Shown here in pieces: positions 12,601 to 24,264 of a stretch of DNA of 64,000 nt. Where the stretch lies: the NCBI GenBank assembly GCA_944472155.2, contig OX235271.1:41218633-41282632 (forward strand), written 5' to 3'. Numbering within the stretch: position 1 is the first letter of the stretch; each line of letters opens with the position of its first letter. The notes below the pieces were generated by a model that saw only the letters and a program-made list of their open reading frames with translations, had not been told where the DNA came from and ran no database searches. Both the position numbers and the translations under genes were made by a program. Source of the stretch: Trichobilharzia szidati. Lineage: Eukaryota; Platyhelminthes; Trematoda; Strigeidida; Schistosomatidae.

Positions 12601-13740
12601 AATATGCTGATCAAAGAATGTCATACAAACTCTCACGATGTATCATAAAAATAATTCAAATACACTCAAACTTAACATAAGTCATTTATCCACTGCAAAA
12701 AACCCTCAGAACTACTAGTCTCAAAACCAGCAATCTCATATATTCCACACAATTCTAGTCCTGGATGATTTGCTCAAGTTAATGCGAGCACTTAGAATTA
12801 AGCGCATGCATCATAAATGATGTGTACATCAGACAATAGTTTTCATTTTTTTTCTCTACGCTGGCATACTTGACATATTCAAGAAACCATTAACTACTAA
12901 TATGTTGTTATCACCTCACACAGTTACACTATAGTCAAATTTTTACTATTTTCTATAAGGTAACGTGACTGTAAAGCAAATATGAAATGGTATCATCTCA
13001 CAGTATTTCTTTTCTGCTAGCTTCATTTATGTTTACTGAGAGGAAAAATCATTTTAAATCTGAGACCAGTCGACTGTTTATTAGTGACTACCTCCTTTTG
13101 AGGTAAACAATCCCTGGAGTTTAGGCCTTTGGATCCACCAAATGTGGTATGAAGACAGTTAATGAGTAATATTAGCTAGTGGTGAAATCAAATCAATAGC
13201 TTTCAGAAACTGAAAATCATAAAGTATTGAATTCTGAATAAGTAATTTAATGTTAGTGTACCCACCTGGAAACCTGATGGTATAATGCACTGTAGCGTCA
13301 CCTGAAAACATCGGTTAGAACAAGAAATTTTACCCAGTGGTTTAGGTCTTTAATGGTTTGCAGATTGATGTTGGTTTTAGACAAAATCTAACTTAAAGTT
13401 AAACAGATTCCTGCAGACACAACAATCCAAAGTTTTTCATTTAGCTGGATATCATTCACAGACTGAATTTTAATACAAAAATCAAAGCTACAAAATTTAA
13501 GTGGTAAATTTACTAAGTTCTTTTCCGTGATGTTGAAGTGTCACATAGTAAAACATTTGCATTGACTAATCATTGTAGAGTAAACACTGTCTTATTGTCT
13601 CTTCCCCCTTGCCAACAGAATTGTATCAGAAAAGTTTTCTAATGTTGTCATCAAGCAGGAAACTCACTATTGCGGTACACCTGAATCTTATGTTAGATGA
13701 TTGGAGGTAATCAGTAAACATTCTTGAACTTAGGTCCCTT
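12600..13740. other. Intergenic DNA, nothing recognised
   Basis: AT-rich sequence downstream of the alpha-tubulin stop. I see no repeat family and no coding potential in it. Confidence 0.4.
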
Positions 13741-13899
13741 GTTTATCGACAGTTGTCAGCAAGGGATTCCTACAATCATAAACAAGGCGATGAGTGAAGT
13801 GTACCTGGATGTCATAGCGGAAATCTCATTTATTAAATGGTTATGAAAACACCATGTTGAAAAGTACCTGCAGCCACAATACTTGGATCCAAAGCCTCC

Positions 13900-13975
13900 T
13901 ACCGATTCCATATTAGATAAGTTAATCCTAAATAGCACACAGTGATACAGTACTGATTACTGGATAATTGTTTTT
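13900..13975 (+). repeat. Arm of the ATTAGATAAGTTAA repeat
   Basis: CCATATTAGATAAGTTAAT, then CACACAGTGATAC and CTGGATAA match the inverted arms at 15545-15625 and 16283-16347. Confidence 0.5.
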
Positions 13976-14123
13976 GCAGCACAATTTCTTTCCTCATAGT
14001 TATAATCCTACCCGATTGCCTCTAACTTTCTATTACTGATTATTTCATTTGTTTAAAATAACATAAAACCATAAGTTTTAATTATTTAAAAAAGCATATG
14101 CACTGCAAAGAGTATGAACTTAC

Positions 14124-14811
14124 TTAGTCTTGTGATGTATCTATGCCAACCTCTTCATAATCTTTTTCTAATGCAATCAGATCATCTTTAGTTTGAGTGA
14201 ATTCATTCTCTTCCATACCTTCAGCTACATACCAATGGACAAATGATCTTTTACTATATAAACAATCAAATTTATAATTTAAACGACTCCATGCCTCAGC
14301 GATAGCTGTTGAATTACTAATCATACATACAGATTTTGTTGCTTTGGCTAAATCTCCAGTAGGTATAACAAATGGTGGCTGATAATTAACACTGAATTTA
14401 AAGCCTGTTGGACACCAATCAACAAACTTTACACCACGTTGTGATTTCATACTGAGAATTGCTCTGCTAATCTCTTTTAAATTAATATTACCACGATATA
14501 ATAAACAACAGGCCATATATTTACCAAGTCTTGGATTACATGTTACCAATAATGAATTATGACGAAAACATAATTTTGTTAATTCAAATGTATTTCTTTC
14601 TTTATCACATTGTTTTGAAACAGGTAAAAAGGGTGAATAAGATGTCAGTGGAAAGTGTATTCTTGGATATGGGACAAGATTTGTTTGAAATTCTGGTAAG
14701 TCTGTATTCAAACTGCCAGGAAAGCGTAGGGAACAAGTAATTGAACTGACAACTTGAGATATTAAACGATTTAAATTAGTAAATGTGGGTTTTTCAACTT
14801 CAAGCGTTTTG
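14124..14811 (-). CDS. Alpha-tubulin exon 4 (C-terminal half)
   Basis: The exon starts after an acceptor ending in ttgacag and completes a split Ser codon from the preceding exon. It encodes the conserved [54 protein letters not shown] and FVHWYV blocks and ends at TAA (14126-14124). The stop codon is followed directly by a consensus donor, GTAAGT. This could mean a 3'-UTR intron or a further alternative exon. A minus-strand AATAAA lies about 300 nt further on. Confidence 0.92.
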
Positions 14812-17800
14812 CTGTCAATTAAAACAATTTTTTAAGAAAAAGAAATATAAACTGTATGTAGTTTGGTGAAAGGATCAGTTAATTGGTATAAATACAATAT
14901 ATCAATGCATAAATTGGTTATATCGAAGGTACGTTTAGCTGAAACCTTCAGAGGTACTATTTAAACGTAAATTAACACAATAAGGGAAATAGTCTTTTAT
15001 TTATTTGAACATTCCTGTGTATTGGTTGTAGGACTTTATCATGAGCTGACATTGCTTAGAGAACCATTAGAAAACTTGGAAGTACTGAACAGCTGTTTCG
15101 TCCTACTTTGGGTCTCTTCATCAGTTCGAACGCAGGACCTTCCGATTACAAGGTGAGCTAACTCGTAGACCATTAATCCACTGGGACCTGTCCCTATCCA
15201 ATGGCTAGCGTCTGAATTTCAACTTCTGCCACTTCTCAATGTCTTCTTCGATGAGCAACTGTCCTCATCTTTGAAGTGCTGTACCCTATTTATGTCGCAA
15301 ATATATACATATATAATATTGAATATACTATTTAGAGTAACGAGAAATATTCATGTTAGTGAAGTGAAGGAATTATATTCTTAAGTGTGTGTTTGAGATT
15401 ATCCATATAGAATGACAGAGAGAAATATGACTTCTTAGGATGATTCTTCTGAGGTTTCTTTGACGAAAATAATTTTAAAAGAATAAACAAATATGTTTAA
15501 GCTTTCACTTAAGGTTTCTTAATCCTATAATGGCCTATAATGAACACGATTCTACATGTTAGATAAGTTTATTTTAATTATCACACAGTGACGATGCAGT
15601 ATTGACAACTGGATGACAAGGTTTCAAGCATAAATTATTGCCACTCCTAATCATATCAATTTAGTCACACGTTTTCACAATTTGTCCAATATAGATACTT
15701 TTCTCTCTTTTCTGTCTCTCCAACTTTGTTTTATTATTTGTTGACAATTTCCATATCTCCGGTATAGGCACCATTGCATCACTCCGATTGCACGTGTGTG
15801 GTGTTGAATCGATAGTAAACAAAGCTTTGGTGATTAACTTCTCTCTCTATCTCTCCACCTAACTATATTACTTTTTAATAATCTCGCTCTGTCCCAAACT
15901 GTATCGTAATTACATGCAAGTGAATACAGATGCAATGGCTGGGCTTTTTCTAGGTTATTTAACTTATCAGGGTCAATCATTCTAGGTCTAGCTAAACTTT
16001 CATGCCGCAATAATCTAGTCGACTCCGATCTGCTACTACTAGTACTATCGTTTAAAGAAGGAACTTCAGAGGCCTTACGTAGGATTCTCACCGAGGCTGG
16101 AATTAGAGTGGCATTTAAACCAGCCAACCAACCAACTCACTCAGAGATCAATTTTGTCGGATTAAGGACCCAATAGATCCAATTAAGAAAAATAATATAA
16201 TTTACACCATGTGATAACTATGAGGTCAATTATGTAGGTCAAACTAGTAGTGGATCGGGATCAACTAGATTATTGAGACACGTCATCCAGTTGTTAATAC
16301 TGCATCACTGTGTGATATTTAAAATTAACTTATCTAATATGGAATTACATCCTACCCCAGTGCCCAAATTCTACACTTACATTAATCAGGACGAACATGT
16401 TTAGTACATTAATTCATTACTACTGTAATGGACAGATTGTTTGAAAAATCCATCCTGGACTATCTGTTTATAACATTCACACTTATTTAGACATTTCAAC
16501 TAACTTTGTAATTATTGTACGTTTTCCACCCATAGACTGTGTATCATTAATTTGACATTCGAATATCACATGTTGATTATGACCTTTATTATTTGACTTT
16601 ATCCTTATTTAATATTTATTTATAGTATTTCTCTTTATGGTTGTGTGTACACTGACAATATGTTGTTTAATAGAATGAGTTTGTTTTAGTGAATGAAGGT
16701 GATTCTGACCCCAGACTATCTGGGGGAAGCCTTGATGTCTGAATCTTGTGGACAGAGATTTCCGTCCCACCCCGTTGGGAATATTCTCCTCCTCAATTCT
16801 CAAGTACCTCTTACAGTTGAACTCTGGTTAACTAATTTTATCTAACAGTACTTGTTTAGTATTCAGACACCTTCATTGCCTGTATAGCTGCCTCATGACA
16901 CTAGTGAGACAAATTTGTGTTTTGATGTTACTACTGTTGTTGAATAGGACCGGTAAAATACTGAAAAATAATGATCTTTATCTTGCTTTTGGAAAGTTTT
17001 GTGATAGTGCATATCTGAAGGAAGTTTTATCGGCGATACAGAAGAACGTGAGATCCAAATGCGAAGCGACGAGTGGATAGTCCTAGGGTGACATGAAAGC
17101 GATCTTGTGGCGAGGAGGAGGTGAGAGATTATGGGCAATCGCGGACCTAGTTGAAGAGGATGGCAGAAAATAGAACAAAGTGGAGATGTGTTGTTGAAGG
17201 TCTATGTTCCACTCGGAAACCCCGGGAACAATAATAATACAGTAGAACGTAGAGATCGGTTTCTCGCGTTCAGACCATAACCGAATAAATTTGGTCTTTA
17301 CAACTAAAACGTCTTGTTATCAATATCATTATTGAAGTTAGCAATATGATCATCAGAAGTTAATTGGTGGAAGGTGACTAGCAGTGAAATCCAGAATATG
17401 CATTTCGTCCCATTTGGAACTCATCACTGGATGTACCTGCATTCCGGTGGGACGAAATGCACATCCTGGATTCCCCTACTAGTCACCATCGACCAATTAA
17501 CTCCTAATTACATGCCTAGACATCGTCGAAGCATCTGCACAAGAAGCTGACATGTCAACCTTAAACCGAGCACTTTGGTCCAACCAATCGACGGGAAAAT
17601 CTAAAATTGATTTAAATATGAACATCAGTTTAGCAGCTTGATCATTGTAGTAAACTATGAGTTGGTGTTGAGTATTTAGAGGTAATCAGCAGGAAACTCT
17701 GACCTTGATTTATGTTCATTAGCGCTTGACTGTAAGGCTCATCTACAAACACAGGAGGCCTAACGCTACTCTACTCGACGCATATCCTCTCTAAAATGGT

Positions 17801-20800
17801 TCAAGAACAGTAAAACACATGATTGTAGTCAGTTAGCAGTGACTCCATAAGAAGTGTAGTGACTGAACGTCTTGTCGACACTAATTATCCTATCACAATA
17901 AAACCCTCCTTCAAAGTGATTTATAAACTGTAGATTAACCTGCCAAAGATAGTACGCTTTCACCTCCTTCGCACTGCTAAAGTTCTAGACATCCAAATAA
18001 ACAAAGTGGAGTTCTGTATGCAAAATAAAATTCTTCAGCAACTTATATTATCATGGTAATAACACTGTTGTTCCCACCAGCCAATATGTCTTGCTGTTGT
18101 TCAAGTCTTTCTAACTCTTCTATTCTTTCAAACTGTTACAATATACCACATTTTCTCTTCTCTCTATAATCATCCTGACTATAAATCACTCAGTAAAATT
18201 ATTCATCTGATTCCCTAACTTTAACATCTTCGCTCAGTTTCTCTTATATTTTGATTATTAGTAGGGACTATGATTATGACACCTCATCTCTATACTTACT
18301 ATCCTCTTTTGTGGAAAAAATATACATAAGTGCGAGTGTACAGCTAAAGAAAATGAATTCACTGAAAAGAGCCTCTTCGCTGAACTTCTTGTTTGGTTTT
18401 TCACCAATGCTTAATTAGTAGACCTACAGCGTGGAACCTTGTGGTAAAGCTTTTAGTTGCAAAAGTGCATAATAGGAGATCGTATTTTTAAGAAAGCGTG
18501 AAATCTCTCGAGGTTATAAAAATGTCTATCTCATGAGTGTCAGAAGGCGTAAGATGGCCGTCTTCCTAGTCAGTCAGTGATAAGTCCCAAGTAACTTATA
18601 TGTGTGTATTCTCTCTAATACGTATTTGTTTTGTTCACATCAACATCCTGCTGCTTTCACCCAGTAGGATAAATACTTATTCATGTTGAAGTATTGTCTA
18701 GGTGAAAAGAGTTAGTGGATCAAGTTTCCAAAAACGTTGTTGTCATCATCATCATCATTAGTCGGATTTATATTGAATGAGTCACTGGATGATTGTAAAT
18801 TACTTTTGTAAATACGCATCAAATGTCACAGTGGTTATAGAAAAAAACAGCTATCACCAGACTGCAAGAACTTACGAGCATATGTTATAGACTGCTTCAT
18901 TGTCAATTAAGAACGAACAGTCAGTATGTTCTAAAGTTGAATGTGTAGTTAGTAAAGAGTTGTACGGTTCAACAACCGCTGAACTTATTCTTGGTGATGG
19001 ATAGATTAGAAATTGAAACTTTGGCTTTTTACCATAGTCTACACTCATACGTTCAATCAGAAGTGAAGTAAATCCTGAGCCGGTACCACCACCGAGTGAG
19101 TTATAAAAGAAAAAGCCTTGTAAACTGTCACATGTATCAGCTAGTTTTCTAATACGATCCAATGTTAAGTCACACATTTCACGACCAATACTATAATATC
19201 CTCTAGCATAATTATTAGCTGCGTCTTCTTTACCAGTTATTATTTGATCAGGACCGAATAACTGACGGTAGCTACCTGTACGAACTTCATCTATGAATCA
19301 AAAAATTTTTTAAAAAAATAACGAAATAAACATGTTGTAGTAAGTCATGAGAAATCAGCTGTGGGTGATGAATAAAGGTCACATCATAACTCTGAATGAA
19401 TATGCATTAGTTCAAGTTGCTATTCTTCGAAGAGTCATAAAAAAAGAGAAAAGAGACGTTATCATACTGCAATGGACTGCAGTGTGTGGAGGGGATAGAG
19501 GTATAATAATTTAATAAAGATCTGTGATGTTCAAGTCTTTGAAAATGTTAAACAGTGAATGCACTTGAGAATGTGCGCGCGTTGGTAGTGCAGCGACAGA
19601 ATGCCCATCAACCACACATGTGGTCCAAGGTTCGATTCGGCGCACCCTTACCGTCACCTAGCTGGTAGAAGATCCGATAAGGAGGGAACGTTGGGCAACC
19701 ACACCCAGTAAAAATAGAACCCCTACTACAGAAACTTCAAAGCTCTAGCCTGAAACCCTATGCTACACTCGGAACGAAAAAGAATTATATATATATATGT
19801 ATGCTGTGAATGACCACGAAAATTCTCCAACCACTGAGTTTTAGTAACTGTAAAAGTCTTTCCAGTCAGCTTACTCTTACTTAGGTAGTTCAAGCCAACG
19901 GTGAATTACTTAACAAACTACTGGCATGTTTTGGTCTGGCAAGCTTTAACTCTTTCTTAACCTAATCCTATCTCGGTTAACATTGTTTGGCATATGAAGC
20001 ATGTGCCTTAATTGCCTCTACTGGATATTCATAGTTTATTCAATTAACTTCTCTCACCTAAAATTCTGCATGTCATTTCGCTCCAGTAAGCTTAGGTTTA
20101 TTAAAACCTCCAGTTTATTTACATCTTGTATCCTCAGTAACTACGTATTACAACCATACTGTAAGATAGGACAACCTTCTGTGTAGTACAAACTACACTC
20201 AATGGGTAGTCGAATATCATGTTGGTGCAAAGAGGACTTAAGTTGGAAATTGATAAATAAGCCGTGTGTAAGCAACTTGAGACTCTATTGGCATTCACTC
20301 TCATAGGAATCATGCAATTTCTGAAGTTTTCAGAACAACCAATCACTTTATTTCTTATCCTTAAATTTAAAGTTAGTGTATAGCAGTCCTATAGTATTCA
20401 CTGACGTCTGATAAAGACAATTCTAATACCAAATATAGATTTTCGCTCATAGAATCTAGAATACTATATTCTTCGAAGATTTTTCTTGGTACCAAGCCAC
20501 TTTTTGAAAGGCTAGGATAAAAATGAACCTTTTAAAAGAAACCATTAGGTGTTATGACTCGTAAAGTCGAAAGAAATGACGTAATAGTTCTGGTGAAGAT
20601 AAGATATACACAAAATCAATGCTGAGCTGTTTACGCACTCAGATCATCTGACTGAATTGTCTTTCTCCTAGTTAGCTTGCTAGAAATTCATAAAAGATAT
20701 GCCTAACTTGTTAGCTAGTGGAAAGTGGACAGATATCTACGGTACTCTTGACTCATTCAAATTGTTAGTGCCAATAATGCACATCAATACATGTGGAGAA

Positions 20801-23472
20801 CGTATATTATTTTTGGATGTTGTATAATTTTTCACAAGTCTACATTTGAAAGAAACCATCTACCTCAAATGCAATTGTATTCATAATAAGAACCTTATGG
20901 TCGCCCCCTAAAAAGCATATTTAACAGAGGATTCGGAATTAACAATCAGTTTTGTAGAAATAAACATTGGTTAGTAATGAGGTCATCAATTCAATCGTTT
21001 TTTTAACTGACTACATTATGAATTTTATGAATATCAATGTGCCACATCAAGCGACCCATCAGTTCTATCTATGGAAGCAGCGCATTGCTAACATTTTCGT
21101 CATCTGTTATGATAACTGTAAACTTTATGACAAATGCTTGTTAAGTATCATAGGTTAATAAAGTCTACGGTAGAAACTGAAGTCAACTGATGGTTGCAAC
21201 ACTTTCTGGATGTTTACTTATAATGGAGACATGATGCTCTAAAAGATGTCAAACTGAAGTCAAGTTTCCGAAATTGAATCTCGCTAAATAAGAAGAGATA
21301 TGATCTGCTTTCTTCGAATAATAAGTAAGAAGAACCAGTTAAGATGATGCAATAAGTAAGGTACTGGAAAAGATCAAAGTGCACGATGAACAGACCTCGA
21401 TTGTTCCAAGGAAATGCTATTAATTAGTGTTGGATTTAAAAGAGATACAGTTGCAAAAATATTTCACAAGATGGTGTTTAAGCTATTGAAAATAATTCGT
21501 TTCTGTGTAACTTTAGGTTGCTTTTTGGAATGAAAAGCAAATGAGTTGAAAACTATCAATTCCAGCCACCTTTCTCTTCTGGGAGGTTATAAATGCCACA
21601 CATTGTTACATTTGATTGTTTGAAAGAGAATGAATGCTAATCGACAGCTCGACTCTTGGAAATGTGAATAATCCTACTCATTCTAGTTTACCAGAGTGAT
21701 TTTTAATAATAATTCATGAAATAAAATCAAAAGAAGCAGGAATGTGCTAATTCAGTTCACTAGAGGTTCTAAAAATTTATTAAATTTAAGCATCAGCTCA
21801 ATGTTTAGGTGGAAAACATTCGGTTTGTATAACGTTTTTCATTTTCTTATCACTCATTACTCTTATCGTTTCCATCCTCATTCTCTTATTCTGTTATTTT
21901 TAATTTCTATTTACCGGTTGCTACATTCTTTAATGTCTGGTCTGAGTTTCATGCCTGTTAGGAGTTACCAAGCAGCTGTATATGCAAACTTATGGTGACT
22001 CTCAGATCATTTGTGATTTAAATTCAGATGACTCAGAACCAAAACCATAGAGTTCACCACTGAGCTATGCGTGTCACGAATGATCCCTTTTTCCTTAGAT
22101 ATTTAGATACTTGTGTCTGTTGAGTATGAACACGCATAAAAACTAAGTAAGGTAATAATCTCTGCTATGACTGGGCTACTCCTAACATTACACACTAAAC
22201 TACGAAGCACAATGTCTGCTGTCTGACTGAAGTTTTCAAAGTTGCAAGAGTTGTTGATAGAAAATTGTCAGTCAGACTTACTAATTTGGAAGCTGACATC
22301 CGATTATTAACAAGTAAAAAGACTACGTAGTGTTCAGGAACTGAGTTGCTTCAGTCTGAGATATTTGGGTACCATAAGCTGTTAATACCAAATAAAGTTT
22401 ACTAGAATTTGAGTTCTTTAAAACGAAAACTGAAACTTTGACTGTAGTATCCCATTATGCTTACAACATCAAAGGACGACTGAAGCGATTTTTGTCAGGT
22501 TGCTCTTACTACCATCCACAGTGTGCATTAGAGTGATAACCTAAAGGGACACAGGGTAATCATCAATTATTAATATCTTTCTTAGCTCTTTAAGCAGTGT
22601 CATACCTTCAATGATTAGAGTTTTCTTATCTCCTGAGCATGATACAAAACAGGCTTATATTAGCCCGAAAATGAAGCTTTATACTTGGAAACAATAAAAA
22701 TTTATGCAGTCAGACATACACCTTTTTACCATTTTCTTCACTACAAATTTAGTAAACACAATCAAGTGTCGATATTACATGAGGGGAGGAGATCGGCAAG
22801 AAGCCTTGGACTTAGGTTTCATGCTACTTGACACCTGTCAGCAAGGCCTATCCGAAACCTTGAAGGAACTCATGTCCCTTCTGAAAATGGAACCCGCATC
22901 ACCCAGTGCTGCAGTCAGAGACGTTGCGATTGAGCCATTCGGGCTTGTTATTAACTTCCTCTAGGACTGTATTCGATGCTTTGATGGGACACTAATCAAT
23001 TGATGTCATGTGTCTAGTCCTTTGTTTAGTGCACATAGAATTCAGTCGGCACCAAACAAAGGTTTACACACATGACACTAGTTAATTAGTGTCCAGTCAA
23101 TGTAGACTAAACACACACTTATGTAAAAATGGCATTAAATAATAAATTAACAAGAAGGTATCACTCAAAATCGACAAGTTTACTTACCTCCAACAGTCGG
23201 TTCTAAGTCTACAAAAATTGATCTCGGTATATATTTATTTTTAGAAGCTTCAGCAAAGAATGTTGTATATGATTCATCAACTGGTGGATGTTTCATTAAG
23301 CCATCAGGTCTAACACCATGCTCTAAGCAAAATAATTCCCAACATGCATTTCCTAATTGTATTCCACATTGTCCTATATGAATCGAAATAATCTCATGCT
23401 GTAATGTAATTTCATTTCAACGGTTACATCATAAAGCTTACCATATTTATTATTATTATCTTTCTTTATCAT
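14124..23472 (-). CDS. Divergent alpha-tubulin gene, four exons
   Basis: Alpha-tubulin pairs with beta-tubulin to form the microtubule heterodimer and binds GTP at a non-exchangeable site. Joining 23472-23442, 23373-23188, 19290-18876 and 14811-14124 gives exactly 1320 nt, or 439 residues plus stop, with GT/AG ends and matching phases at all three junctions. Visible hallmarks are the phosphate-binding GGGTGSG at about residues 139-145, the T7-loop acid in [11 protein letters not shown], the VDWCPTGFK block, and the alpha-type insert before GDLAK. Oddities: the first ten residues do not match the usual tubulin first beta strand, the loop that carries acetylated Lys40 is about four residues short, and the protein stops after [10 protein letters not shown] with no acidic tail or terminal tyrosine. 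It is too divergent to be a housekeeping copy; a tissue-specific (for example sperm) role is only inference. Introns are 68 nt, 3.9 kb and 4.1 kb, the long ones full of repeats. Confidence 0.85.
15016..15260 (-). repeat. Hammerhead SINE, single-armed copy in tubulin intron 3
   Basis: Minus orientation: TATTGGTTGTAGG tail at left, reverse hammerhead-like block (15080-15125), B box and A box (15130-15190), then leader. The second arm is missing. Confidence 0.7.
15545..16347. repeat. Long inverted repeat (fold-back element) in tubulin intron 3
   Basis: 15550-15618 and 16283-16347 are near-perfect reverse complements (TTAGATAAGTTAAT type ends). Further in, 16000-16050 and 16240-16280 are also inverted, so the same peptide-like STRLLRH can be read on both strands. 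The internal arms are likely derived from a coding retroelement that I could not identify. Confidence 0.65.
16427..17303 (+). repeat. Dispersed repeat, copy 1 (possible solo LTR), with nested insertion
   Basis: About 630 bp align with 24265-24895 in the same orientation. The shared end AGAGATCGGTTTC...CGCGTT resumes at 17250 after an insertion (17057-17237). Ends resembling TG...TTACA suggest an LTR, but no clean target duplication was found. Confidence 0.6.
17057..17237 (+). mobile_element. LINE 3'-end fragment nested in dispersed repeat
   Basis: CGTGAGATCC, GGAGATGTG, GTTGAAGG and CTATGTTCCACTCGG followed by AATAATAATA match the LINE 3' end at 63740-63915. It interrupts the repeat 16427-17303, so it arrived later. 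Confidence 0.6.
17350..17525. repeat. Sm-alpha-like hammerhead repeat, fold-back copy
   Basis: The left arm (17357-17412), read on the minus strand, has GGTACATCCA, GTGATGAG, TCCAAATGGGA, CGAAATGC and CTGGATT, the order of the schistosome Sm-alpha hammerhead. The right arm (17450-17508) is the inverted 3' half (GGGACGAAATGCACATCCTGG) on the plus strand. One core base of CTGATGAG is missing and the cleavage triplet is ATT, so the ribozyme looks inactive. Confidence 0.7.
17745..18055 (+). pseudogene. Penelope-like element C-terminal fragment
   Basis: Frame fragments such as [24 protein letters not shown] and [15 protein letters not shown] match the end of the Penelope-like copy at 59460-59790. 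Several stops. A PLE terminal repeat (AAGAGCCTCTTCGCTGAA) follows at about 18340-18410. It lies inside tubulin intron 3. Confidence 0.6.
18876..19290 (-). CDS. Alpha-tubulin exon 3 (GTP-binding core)
   Basis: It begins after an acceptor (attcatag) with the last two bases of the Asp codon of DEVRTG. It encodes [31 protein letters not shown] and SVDYGKK, and ends after YNIC plus two bases of a Ser codon at a gtaag donor. The reading runs upstream of the first Met of the open frame, so the exon is longer than a Met-initiated reading would suggest. Confidence 0.92.
19575..19775 (+). repeat. RTE-tailed tRNA-like SINE, plus orientation
   Basis: A box TTGGTAGTGCAGCG, B box AAGGTTCGATTCG, middle AACCCCTACTACAGAAACTT and end CCTATGCTACACTCGGAACG, followed by a TA-rich run. 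It is in tubulin intron 2. Confidence 0.7.
20380..22780. other. Tubulin intron 2 sequence, nothing recognised
   Basis: AT-rich DNA with short open frames that have no recognisable product. No repeat ends were identified. Confidence 0.4.
22785..23104 (-). repeat. ACTAGT-tail tRNA-like SINE with hairpin end
   Basis: 22860-22935 read on the minus strand gives the tRNA-like head (CAGTGCTG...GTCTCTGACTGCAGC region). 22985-23030 and 23055-23100 are inverted copies (ACTAATCAATTGATGTCATG against CATGACACTAGTTAATTAGT), a hairpin with arms of about 45 bp. Confidence 0.6.
23188..23373 (-). CDS. Alpha-tubulin exon 2
   Basis: It encodes [20 protein letters not shown] at the start and FVDLEPTVG at the end, between an atag acceptor and a gtaagt donor. 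Both ends are phase 1 and fit the neighbouring exons. The segment between PDG and TTFF is about four residues shorter than in standard alpha-tubulin and lacks the usual Lys40 acetylation context. Confidence 0.88.
23442..23472 (-). CDS. Candidate alpha-tubulin exon 1 (31 nt)
   Basis: An ATG followed by ten codons ([10 protein letters not shown] plus one base) ends at a good donor, gtaagc. The single leftover G completes a Gly codon with exon 2, giving the required GQCG. The intron would be only 68 nt, typical of schistosome 5' introns. Against it, the residues do not resemble the MRE-type first strand of tubulins, so a different, unseen first exon remains possible. Confidence 0.45.
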
Positions 23473-23907
23473 AAATATTAATTAAATCACTTCCAATTAA
23501 ATTGGCTACTACTTTCCACTGACTAATATATTAAAAAAATGTAAAGACAAAGTTGTCAGAGGCCCATCACCTGACTGGTCGATTGCCTATTGATTATTCT
23601 GTTCAATTCTAATTCATCGGTGTAAAGTATTCAGACTGATTAATTAATACATAAGACTTCTAGTTAAAGATATACGATTTGCACACGAAGTTGTTCTCAA
23701 TCATTTCAGATTATTATTATGATTATTTAAAAGATATTCCCCGGGGGATATTAAAATACTTCTCTGGGAAAATATGACAAGGATTATAGTTTACTTCTCT
23801 AAGTATATTTGAAAGCCCATAAAGTAGAAGAATAAACTCAGGAGACATGAAGTTTAGTAGATGCTGTAACGCAGTGCTGATTGGACTCAGCCAGTCATCA
23901 TATCATC

Positions 23908-24097
23908 ATATTCCTTCATGTTCCCAGTGGAACATAGGGCTTCAAGCTTGAGCTTTGAAGGGGGTGGTGTTGCTAGCCTCATGCCAACCCTTCCCTATTT
24001 ACCAGCCTTTTTACTGGTTTAGTGCGGTAAGGTAGTACGTTGGCCAGACCACAGGCTTGGTCGGCGAGCGTTCTACCGCTGTAGCACCGACGCACAA
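23908..24097 (-). repeat. RTE-tailed tRNA-like SINE
   Basis: TTCCTTCATGTTCCCAGTGG start (the 3' end on the minus strand), GTTGCTAGCCTCATGCC middle, and a tRNA-like head with the B box damaged by a small deletion. It lies just upstream of the tubulin candidate first exon. Confidence 0.7.
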
Positions 24098-24264
24098 TGC
24101 TTTAATTCTTTAAGTTTTGCAAATATGACATACCACGTAATTATCTACTAAGCGTTGTTCCGTTATCGTGGTTGAATCTGACTTTTGTATTTACTTCAGT
24201 GTTGGGGGTGTTTTCAAGTGTTCAGCTGCTTATAATGTCAAGTCTGGAGGCACATTCTAGCCAG

